Shown here: piece after piece, positions 1 through 9,800 of the stretch
Layout of the letters: every line of letters begins with the position of its first letter
How positions within the stretch are numbered: position 1 is the first letter of the stretch
DNA from: Balamuthia mandrillaris
Taxonomy: Eukaryota; Discosea; Longamoebia; Balamuthiidae
DNA length: 64,000 bases
Direction of reading: 5' to 3'
NCBI GenBank assembly: GCA_031835245.1
Contig: JAVKOQ010000010.1
Location: forward strand, 1-64,000
Notes under the pieces: generated by a model
Told to the model about the DNA's origin: nothing
The model's database searches: none
What the model saw: the letters and a program-made list of their open reading frames with translations, nothing else
Made by a program: the position numbers and the translations under genes

Positions 1-470
1 CCTAACCCTAACCCTAACCCTAACCCTTTATATTGACACATCCCTTAACTCCTAACCCTAACCCTAACCCTAACCCTAACCCTAACCTAACCCTAACCCT
101 AACCCTAACCCTAACCCTAACCCTTAACCCTAACCTCTAACCTTATCCTTCTTTAACCCTAACCCTAACCCTTTAACCCTAACCCTTAACCCTAACCTTA
201 ACTCCTAACTCCTAACTCCTAACCCTAACCCGTAACTCCTAACTCCTAACCTCTAACCTCTTAACCCTAACCCTAACCCTAACCCTAACCCTAATCCTTC
301 CTAACCTAACCCTAACTTTCCTAACTCCTAACTCAACCCTAACCCTAACCCTAACTCCTTATAGCCCAGAGTACCCTAACCCCAACCCCTAACCCTAACC
401 CTAACCCTAACCCTAACCCTAACCCTAACCCTAACCCTAACCCTAACCCTAACCCTAACCCTAACCCTAA
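1..470. repeat. Telomere, (CCCTAA)n with variant repeats
   Basis: The first 470 bases are mainly CCCTAA units, the C-rich strand running 5' to 3' from the left end, as expected for the left end of a chromosome with TTAGGG telomeres. Between about 25 and 380 the array is degenerate: CTAACTC-type units recur near 195-260 and 315-335, and there are short non-telomeric interruptions (for example about 28-50). A purer run lies at about 385-470, next to unique sequence. Degenerate repeats close to the outer end may be real subtelomeric variants or consensus noise in the assembly. Confidence 0.95.
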
Positions 471-788
471 CCTTCGCAAATTCCATTCGCCAAAAGCAAG
501 ACGTTCTTGAGGTACAAAGAATTGACCAGAAGATGTCATCTCACTTTCATTGTAGATCATGGAAGTATGTGTTCGTAGTTGCATCTTTGCATCCTGAGCA
601 GATTCATGCAAGAATCTTTGAGCTGCATTGATAGAAAGAAGATGCTTAGACATGGTCTCAAAAGTCAACAACCAACGTAACGTCTTTGATAGATGAAGCA
701 GACGATTGCGAACTGTACTAGGACTGCTGTACTGTAGTTGACAGAAGTGATGAAATGCTCGAAGGCGTGTTTGATCAAATAACATCAT
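471..788 (-). pseudogene. Recombinase-like N-terminal fragment abutting telomere
   Basis: About 100 codons on the minus strand contain a helical segment with the pattern SPSTVRNRLLHLSKTLRWL. It resembles the DNA-gripping (SAM-like, core-binding) domain that precedes the catalytic domain in tyrosine recombinases. The frame then runs straight into the telomeric array, where the repeat reads as Leu-Gly dipeptides, so the catalytic part is absent. A second minus-strand segment (1111-1362, Ser-rich) may be an upstream exon, but I could not prove the join. Treated as a fossil of a recombinase-bearing element; the family assignment rests on one short motif and is weak. Confidence 0.3.
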
Positions 789-1110
789 TACTGAGAGCTC
801 AAATAGCTCAACTATCTTATCATCTTTATCATCTTTTTTTTTTTCTTCTTCTCTTCTTCTTCCTCTTCTTTCTCCTCTTCTTCTTGCTCCTCTTCCTTCT
901 TTTTTTCTTCTTTTTCCTTATGATTGCTCTCACACAATTCCACAAATCAAAAGAAGATGCCCAGAGTAGAATGTAAGTCTCTTGCTGTTTGAATTATGCT
1001 TTTTGTTGCAATGCTTTGCTGGGCCTCATTTTTTTCTTTTGTTATGAAGCATCTTGTCATCTTCTCTTTTTATCTTTCTCTTCTTTTATCAATTGTCGTA
1101 TTTCTGGTAT

Positions 1111-1362
1111 TCACTTTTTGAGTTGCTTCCAATTAATACCATAAAAATGTTTGCGATGTCCCCTTTTTGTTTTCTGGTCAACAATCAGAAGTTCTCGTAA
1201 TAGCTCATAGTTTAAATAGCATGCTGGATAAGAAGCACTAATTGCAACAGTTTGTTCTACTAACAAAGCTTCTTGAAGCAATGAAGAAGAAGATGAAGAA
1301 GAAGATGAAGAAGATGAAGAAGATGAAGAAAATGTAGAGATGCTGTCTTCTGGTTGTTGCAT
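1111..1362 (-). other. Unassigned Ser-rich ORF, possible exon
   Basis: An 83-codon frame starts with a Met-Gln-Gln segment and a run of about 17 serines from a (TTC)n-type tract, followed by an ordinary-looking 55-residue sequence ending in a lysine pair. It lies upstream, on the same strand, of the recombinase-like fragment at 471-788. A GT donor near its end makes it possible that both are exons of one gene. I recognise no domain. It may equally be non-coding. Confidence 0.2.
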
Positions 1363-1521
1363 ACCTATTATAATGTTTTATAATAATAAGAAACCACAAC
1401 AAATAACAAAAACAATAAAAACAACACTTTAGCAACAAACTGTTGGAAAAAAGATAGCTGTTAATGCTGTGATAAGGCCAGTAGGGGAACAACCTAATGG
1501 ACACCAACTCGATAAGCATAG

Positions 1522-1607
1522 GGAAAAAGACCTTTAATGAAATGAAAGAAAGAGATATATATACAAGGAGAGCTAGGGATAGGTATTATGGGAGAGTGGT
1601 ATAACAA
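1522..1607 (+). repeat. Left copy of about 80 bp direct repeat
   Basis: This block, starting with GGAAAAAGACCTTT and ending with GAGTGGTATAACA, is repeated in the same orientation at 4656-4736. By eye about 80 percent of positions agree, with a two-base gap. The unrelated sequences outside the two copies suggest a defined repeat unit rather than a larger duplication. The pair brackets the recombinase fossil. Confidence 0.7.
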
Positions 1608-2120
1608 AGCTTACAATCAGCACTACAAGATCTAACAGTGGTTCTTTCTTCTTTCTTTTTGTTTTTCGCGAAAATCGAGTAGCATTTGTGCAAAATTTGT
1701 GCACAATACAGTTTCAGTGCTTTGTTCTACCAAAAATATTCTAACTCTGTAACACTTTATTAATACCTAACATATAATATATCTTCTCATAGCCCTTGAG
1801 TTGTTCTTTAAGATGATACTATTATTATATTTTAAAAGCTGATTCTTAGGTCAAAATCGAGCATAGAACCAAGACAGGAACCAAGAGAAAAACGAGAGCC
1901 AAACATATTTAATGAGAGGAAGAAAACAAGTGTGTTTGTGAGTGTGTTATTTCTTCATTCATTCATCTGTCTGTTCTTGGTTGTGGGAAAAGTATTTATA
2001 GTTGAGAAGGCAACCAAGAAAGGAAAGGGACTCGGGGTTGGGGAGTGACTTTTTAGTTTCTTTGTTCTTAAGTTCTAGGCTCAGGAAAGTTCCAGGGAAG
2101 GCAGGAGAAAGATCTTCAAA

Positions 2121-2345
2121 ATGGCTTGGTGTTGACATAAAAGATTGATGATAGCTAATGTGAGATTGTTAACAGAAAAGAGAAAAGAAATGAAGAAAGA
2201 AACAAAGAAAGAGTTGGTTATGTTGACAGTTGCCAACATGGCTTAGTGTTGATATAAAAGATCAATGATAGCTGACGTGAGATTGTCGACACAAAAGAAG
2301 AAAGGAATAAAGAAAGAGTTGATTATGTTGGCAGTTGCCAACATT
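2121..2345. repeat. Tandem duplication, two units of about 117 and 108 bp
   Basis: Unit one starts with ATGGCTTGGTGTTGACATAA at 2121 and unit two with ATGGCTTAGTGTTGATATAA at 2238. Both continue through a matching AAAAGAT, ATGATAGCT and GTGAGATTGT series to a shared GTTGCCAACAT end. The units differ by scattered substitutions and a short gap in the A-rich middle. The duplication lies inside the bracketed element, upstream of its recombinase-like stretches. Confidence 0.75.
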
Positions 2346-2937
2346 GCCAAATAGTTCTCATTCACTACTATCATTTATCTCTTCATTCATCCAGACTTAC
2401 TAATTTCTTGTTTCTTTTGTTTCATTTGTTGTTTGTGTTTGTGTTTGTGTATACTATTTGCTTGTTTAACAAACAAAAAATAATATCTCTATTCTTGCTG
2501 CCTTTGACCAACAACTACCACTAAACAAAAACAACAACAAAGAAGTAGCAGTAACAACAACAACAGCAGCAATAGAAGAAGATATTAAAGTAGCAATTGC
2601 CTCAATATCATCATCATTATTTCATCAGCAAAATATTTCAATCATCACTTTGCTTCTTATTAGGCTCTTAACTCTTGATCATTCATTTACAAGCAGTTTT
2701 TGGATCATTATTGGTTAAAAACCACCACCACTAGCTACTGTTGCTTCTGCTCTTGTTATTGTTGTTGATAACCCTGCAAAGTTCTTTTCGCCTTCTTTTT
2801 CTTCATCACCCTTTTCATTCACCACGACCACCTTTATCACCACTTCCATTTACCCAATCACAACCACAACAACTACAATGACGACAATAACAACAACAAC
2901 AACAACAACAACCTGAAAGGATGATTTCTTCTTCTTC

Positions 2938-3115
2938 TCTTGCTTTTTTTTTTCTTTTTTTATTCTTCTTCTTCTTCTTCTTCTTGTTTTTCTTCTTCTT
3001 CTTCTTCTTCTTCTTCTTCTTCTTGTTCTTCTTGTTCTTGTTCTTCTTGTTCTTGTTCTTCTTCTTCTTCTTCTTCTTCTTGTTCTTCTTCTTGTTCTTG
3101 TTCTTCTTCTTCAAA
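2938..3115. repeat. (TTC)n/(TTCTTG)n microsatellite
   Basis: About 180 bp of TTC and TTG triplets on the plus strand. It is open in several frames on both strands, giving Ser/Cys, Phe/Leu, Lys/Asn or Glu/Gln runs, so reading frames here carry no evidence for a gene. It lies directly upstream of the recombinase-like stretches. Confidence 0.9.
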
Positions 3116-4107
3116 TTCAGAGTCCTTTGTCTTTGAGAACAATGATGATGATGTTATGGATAATGACAGTGATAGTAATTTATCATCATTTTCATCCTCA
3201 TCATCCTCATTAGGAGAAGGAGAAGGAAGAGCAGAAACAGATATAAATGCAACAAGCAAAACAACAACCACACCAATGTTGATAGATTTGTTGGTGTTAA
3301 CTGAAGAAGAAGATGAAGAAGATCACAAAGAAGAAAAACAAGAAAAAAAGAAAATAGAGAAACAACAAAATAGAGCTAGAACAGATGATAATGATGATGA
3401 TACTACACGTGGCAGCAGTAGTAGTGATGGAAGATGTGTTTTTCGTGCTATCACATTGATGAACTGTTTGACAGAAGAGTGCTGGACAGAGTTGATGGCA
3501 GTGACGAGTCGATGGAGCCCTTCTACCCAACATAAACATGCCTGGACTTTGGCCATCGGGGAAGCACATTGTACACATCATCAATGTTTGCCAGCTCTTC
3601 CTTTGAATCTCCAACGCCATAACGTAGGAGCCTTTGTTCAATGGTTGATTTTGGATGTGGGTTATGCAAACAATTGTGCAAAGACGCTTGTTTGCTGGAT
3701 GATGTCTTGCATATCATCGTATCCACTCCAGATGGACTGGTGAGCAAAGCTGGTGAAGCCAGTTGTTGGTTACACAGTGTTTGTATTGGTGTCAGAGCCA
3801 TTACAGCTGCAAACATTCGTTTGGGTGATATTGTGGCATTTTGACCTAAACAGACACACAAAAACAAACATCACTATGGGGATGGTCATGCAATACTTTA
3901 AATGCCAAGTTGCAAGATCGGGCTGTTTGGGCTGGTTATCCTGAAGGGTTGTTCTCCTTTCACTCCTTGTATGCTGGCTTCCTTTGCACTGCCTTGATCT
4001 TGGAGGGATTGCAGGAAGGTCACAGTCAGAACAATGTACTGGATACCACTGCCCTTATCGCAGGTTGGGTACCTCGTGGTAGATTCCAGTAAGTATATGT
4101 TACAACA

Positions 4108-4158
4108 AACAAAACAAACAAACAAACAAACAAACAAACAAACAAACAAACAAACAAC
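4108..4158. repeat. (CAAA)n microsatellite
   Basis: About a dozen CAAA tetramers on the plus strand just after the last recombinase-like stretch. A (CT)n tract follows at 4385-4425. Between 4160 and 4655 I see no convincing coding sequence. Confidence 0.85.
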
Positions 4159-4384
4159 AACAAGCAGAGGCAAAAAAAAAACAAACTGTAGGTAAACAGC
4201 ACGAATAAAACTCTAATAGTTGGAATCCACTATCTATTGTCATGGCTTATTTGCTTGCTTGCTTGCATTCAAAATGCACCCTTAGACCTAGCACTCAACT
4301 AGAATGCACAGGTTTATTGTAGTATTCATGATCTAAACAACAGTTGTTAAAATTGGTGTTTTTCCATTTGTTATTTTTTTAAGC

Positions 4385-4423
<39 letters not shown>

Positions 4424-4655
4424 GGTTTTTCTAACTTTCTGTTTGCAAACAAGAAAACAAAAGAAAAAAGAGTTAGTCCTATTAATAGGAAGAAAAGAAG
4501 AGCTTTTTTGTTGGAGTTTTCCAACATACTTCTCTATTGTTTTTGTTTGCTATTCAACAGAGAACCAACCAAAGAAGCATTGCACAATATGTCACCTGAT
4601 GCTTTGCAACTGTGATGATGCGGGTAGGAATACAAATACCAACTTATGTGCACAT

Positions 4656-4736
4656 GGAAAAGACCTTTAGAATGAAAGAACGAAATATATATATAAAGAG
4701 AGATAAGGATACGTATTATGAGAGAGTGGTATAACA
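4656..4736 (+). repeat. Right copy of about 80 bp direct repeat
   Basis: Same-orientation partner of the block at 1522-1607, ending in the same GAGTGGTATAACA string. The spacing between copies is about 3.1 kb. The stretch from 4737 to 5422 holds no gene I can support and must contain the promoter and 5' leader of the myosin gene. Confidence 0.7.
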
Positions 4737-5422
4737 CAACTCAAATGGCCTGCTATCCTTATGTTATTCTTTCTTTTTCTCTTCTTTTTGTATGTTTTCT
4801 TTTTTGTTCTTTCTGTAAGCCCGCGAGAGTAAACTAAGTAAATCACATCCAGTAAACACACCATGCTATTCCCTTGTGTCTCTGTGGGAAAATTAATGAC
4901 CTCAATACTTATGTCTACCTTGCAGCACATCGGATTCAAGACAATGTGCACAGCAACTTCCAAAGCATCAACAGCAGCAATCCCAACACACGTTTATGTG
5001 ATTAGACTGGCAACATAACGCCACTATAAACCTTTCTGATTTCAAGTGATTTCCCCTTCTCTGGATCATCACTTCGCCGCAGTCACAGGTTTGTCGGACC
5101 TTGGCGCGGATGTTGCTGAAGTCATTCTGAAGAATCAGCTGACGACTCCGTCACTTCAGTGCAAAAAACGAACACTTTCCATTTCGCGAAATGAGGTGAC
5201 TTTTCGCTCTTTCACCCTTTTAGGTAAGGAAGAGCAGTAGTTTGCGGACGTCTTTTTATTCGGAAAGAGATACCAGCAATAGACGAAGGGGATACAAAAG
5301 CAAGTTCAGAAGGATAAAAGTGTTTATAGTTTGTATTTTTATACTGGAGGGCAGCCTCTCCTGCCTGGACACAACCTTCTTTCTTCAACAGATCTTTGCG
5401 GTTGTGACAGTGGACCGCCAAA

Positions 5423-6810
5423 ATGAAGAAAGGAAAGAAGATGTCTTTTATGGAGCAGGAGGGGAAAAAGCTCCTACAGCAGGTGGGGGTCCCCGACATG
5501 ATCACCATGGACGACCTCAGCGAGGAAACGATCCTACAGAACCTAAAGCTACGTTACGAGAAGAGCCTTATTTATGTACCTCCCTCCTCCTTTCGGTGTT
5601 GACAACGGGGTTTTTCTAGTTAGATAAACAACTAACTTTCTCGTTGAAACGAAAGACGAACACGGGTTCCATCTTAGTGTCGGTGAACCCCTACAAGAGG
5701 CTTCCAATCTACACGCAGAGCCTAGCAGAGACGTATATTGGTACGGGGGCCAGCGAAGTGGCAGTTCCCCACATCTTTGCTGTCGCTGAGGCATGCTACT
5801 ACAACATGAGCGAACAAATGAAGAACCAGTCGGTCATCATCAGGTAAAAATTCCAACCTTAGTTTGCCCCTCGCCCTTTATTTTTTCTCTGCGTTTAAAA
5901 ATTTGAATCGTATTTTTTGTGTGCAGCGGGGAGAGCGGAGCCGGTAAGACGGAAGCCACCAAGTTGCTAATCCAGTACCTCGCCGCCAGAACAAAGGAGC
6001 ACAGCCCAGTTGAACAAAAAATCCTGGAGAGCTCGCCAGTGCTGGAAGCCTTTGGAAATGCCAAGACCGTCCGAAACAACAACTCATCCAGATTTGTACG
6101 TGCTTACTTACCCCTAGCTTCGTATGTCGAACACCAACCACAACCACCCTTACACAACAACAACACAGGGCAAGTTTATCGAAATACACTTTGACAAGAC
6201 GGGCAGTATCTGCGGAGCGCAGATCGTACAATGTACGCACTGGCACCTCCTTTGCACTCCCTTTTTTTTTGAACCCACCACCAACTTACAAAAAAAAAAC
6301 AAACAAACAAACCAAACAAACAAACCAACAAACAAACAAACCAAACAAACAAACAAACAAACAAACAAGACTTGCTGGAGAGGTCTAGGCTAGTCTACCA
6401 GGCTGAAGACGAACGCAACTACCACATCTTCTATCAATTGTGTACAGGTGCCACCGAAAAAGAACAGAAAGCGTACAGGTTGCTGCCGGCGCAGCAGTAT
6501 CACTACCTCAACCAAAGCGGCTGCTATACGGCTGGTGACACCGATGACGCTGCCGACTTTGACCGCGTCAAGGTACGTTGTTACTGCTGCAAAAGTTTAC
6601 TCGCTTCCCTTCTTATTTCTGCTGGGCTCAGCCATTATTCTTCTCAATAGGACGCTCTTTCGGCGTTGGAAGTAAGCGAGCAGAATGTGCACAGCCTCTT
6701 CTCTATTCTCTCTGGCATCCTTCATCTCGGTAACGTTGAATTCAAGGGCGCCTCTGAGAGCTGCACCATCAGTAATCCGGATCGTATGTTTCCCTTTCTC
6801 TGCTGGCCTT

Positions 6811-6851
<41 letters not shown>

Positions 6852-9800
6852 CTCTCTTGTGTCATATCCCTCCCCATCCTGCTCTCCCCTTTTGTTCTCT
6901 CGGTCTCTCTTCTCGCTCTGAATCTCCATATTATTCTTTTCTTTTGATATGATAAAATAACTTTAATATATTGGCCTTACTTAACAAACGCAGAGCTAAA
7001 GGTGGTCGCAGAGCTGTTGGGTGTCAACGCAGACATGCTGGGACAAGCCCTCACTATCAGGAAGATGAACGTGAGGGGACAACAGTTTGAAATCAAGTTG
7101 AAGCTAGAGCAAGCGGTGGACACTCGCGACGCCTTAGCCAAGGCCATCTATGCGCGTCTGTTCCAATGGTTGGTGGAGAACATCAACAAAGTCATTTACA
7201 AGCCTAATTTCACCAAGACCTTCATCGGTGTGTTGGACATTTTCGGTTTTGAGAACTTCAAGGTTAGCACTTGTGGTTATTTGTTGTACTGCTCATGTCT
7301 AGTGATACATGGCCACTAAACTTTGTTGGTTGGTTTGGTTTGGTTTGGTTTTTGCGCAGGTTAACTCTTTTGAGCAATTCTGCATCAACTTTTGTAATGA
7401 AAAGTTTCAGCAATACTTCAATCAAACGATCTTCAAGCTGGAACAGGAGGAGTACAACAAAGAAGGTATCAACTGGTCTAACATCGACTTTAAAGACAAC
7501 CAGGAGTGTATCGACCTCATTGAGAAGAAGCCAATGGGCATCCTTTCATTGCTCGACGAGGAAAGCCGCTTCCCAAAGGCCACCGATCTTAGCTTCTTAG
7601 ACAAGTTGAACGCTAACCACAGCAAGCACGCCAACTATGAAACGCCCAAGAGGAACGCTCCTTGTTTCATTATCAACCATTACGCTGGCAAGGTCGCCTA
7701 CCAGGTGGACAACTTTTTGGACAAGAACAAGGACACCTTGCAAGAAGAGTTGCTAGCCCTCTTGCAAAGCAGTTCCGTGAACCTGATCCGCGAGATCTTC
7801 AAAGAAGACAAGAACGACCTGGACAACAGGGGTAACCGGAAGAACCTCACCGTTGGCTCTCATTTTAGGAACCAGCTGACAGCCCTCATGCAGACCCTCT
7901 CTGCAACCTCCACCCACTATGTTCGCTGCATCAAGCCCAACATGTTGAAAGTCCCCGACAACTTTGACGACGATATGGTCCTGACCCAGCTTCGTTATGC
8001 CGGCATGTTGGAGACCATTCGTATTCGGAGGTAACGTATTTGTAACTGTATTTCCTATTTGATTAGTATCCCTACCACAGCCTTTTTTGTTGTTTGTTGG
8101 TCCTGTCTTATTGCTCAATCCCTTTTCTCTTTCTTCCATTACCACTGCCACACGTACACACACATTAAAATAGATTGGGTTACCCTGTTCGCTTCTCCAG
8201 TGAAGAGTTTTTCTCGCGCTACCAGGTGCTGCTGAAAGCACCAGCTAAAGGTGCCAAAGTAGCAAGCCTCTGTGAGGTTATCTTGCGAGAGAACACCGAC
8301 GTTGGAAAAGATCAACCTTGGCAGGTCGGAAAAACGAAGATCTTTCTGCGAGATAACCAGGTAAGTTATTAAACAAGGCTCACCCACTCTACCCCTTTCA
8401 GTTGGGCTGGCCACTAATAATACGTAATATACTAATGTGCACACAAAGTATACCTTCTTGGAGCAGCGGAGGAATAAAGCACTGGAGGGGCGAGTCATTG
8501 TCCTGCAAAGTTGCTTGAGAATGGCTTGGGTACGGGACTATTACAGGCTGATTCGCCGATCAGCCCTTACCGTACAATCTGAGTATCGAGCCAATGTGTT
8601 AAGGCGCCGGTTCGTGACAATGCGCCTTGCTGCAGAAGATATTCAAGCCACTGTTCGCATGTATCGTCAGCGTAAGTTCTATAGCCAAATGCTGAGAGCG
8701 AGACGGCAAGAGCGCGCAGAGAAGTTGTCACGTGAAGAAGAGAAAAAGCGCAAGGAAGATGAAAAAAGACGTAAAGAACAGGAAAAAAAGATGGAAAAGG
8801 AGAAAAAGAAGCAACAAAAAGAAGATAAGAAAAAGGGTAAGGGCAGCGCGGCATCGGTCTTGTCAGCAACTTCGCCAGGCAATACATCTCTTGGAGGGGA
8901 GGAAGAAGAGGAGGACATAGACGATTCTACCCTTGCACCTACAGTTATTCACGACGTTACCACCGAAAGCGAGGCCGCAGCTGTTCTTTTCCAGCAAAAA
9001 CGTGCCCAACTCTCGAAGGAACGTGCTGACAAGGCCACTCCTGCGACTGGTGGTGAGACGGGACATGCCACCTTCCGAGGACGACGTTCCACTCGTACTG
9101 CCATGACGTTAACCCTTCGCCAAGCTGCCCAGTACTCCGTTAGGTACTTTTCCCAGTCATTCTCCTCCGTTACTTAGTTATTGAGTACATGTTATTAATG
9201 TGAACATGTTTTTTTGTTTCGGGTTTTTGTTTTACCACAGCTCCTTATCGGACCTAGTGGGAGACGACGAGCTGAAGAGTTTTATGGTCTTTGATTACCT
9301 AGTCCAGAACTGCCAATCAAGCAGAACTAAGGCTGGCACCATGACTCACACCCTTCGTCGTATTCGCAGCCTAAAGAACAAAGAAAAGTCTCTGATTGGG
9401 GACTCCATTGCCACGCTTGTTAGTTATCAGAAGAAGTTGCCTAAGCCCTTGCATAGATTCCCCAACAGTATGGACAACCAGTTAGCTGTTTATATCTTTA
9501 AGAGTGCGTACAACTAGCTCTCCTTTCACCAAAGTTTACTAACCTGTTTATTTGTCAAGGGCTTACAATGTTCATGGACAAGGGTCCTTCGCCCAAGGCC
9601 AATGATTACGGGGAGTCGATTATCCAGCCTCTGTTCGTAGGAGGCCTCAAGTACCCTCTTCTCCGCGATGAAATCTATTGTCAAATCATCAAGCAGACCA
9701 CCAACAATCCTAAAGGGTAAGACAGTTTCAATCCCTTTTCTCTTTCCTCAAGCATAACACATCTTGTTACACAACTCTCTCTCTCTCTCTCTCTCTCTCC

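Larger units (their letters stand above)
1522..4736 (+). mobile_element. Decayed tyrosine-recombinase element (Crypton- or DIRS-like)
   Basis: Between the direct repeats, the plus strand holds three separated stretches that look like a tyrosine recombinase. The first (about 3440-3640) is a core-binding-like segment. The second (about 3760-3840) contains a Gly-Val-Arg box followed by a conserved hydrophobic/Asp pattern (GVRAITAANIRLGDI), typical of the first catalytic arginine. The third (about 3910-4092) contains the region of the His-x-x-Arg box and a Gly-Trp box. The coding region is broken into about three pieces, so it looks like a fossil of middle or old age. Whether it is a Crypton (DNA transposon) or a DIRS-type retroelement cannot be told, since no reverse transcriptase is visible. 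Confidence 0.5.

Noticed and set aside
2815-3114. Lys/Asn-rich and Phe-rich open frames
   Set aside because: They are translations of the (TTC)n microsatellite in the subtelomeric element.
5242-5619. Plus-strand 125-codon frame overlapping the myosin start
   Set aside because: It overlaps the first myosin exon in another frame and continues into its intron. The myosin frame from 5423 carries the conserved motor N terminus.
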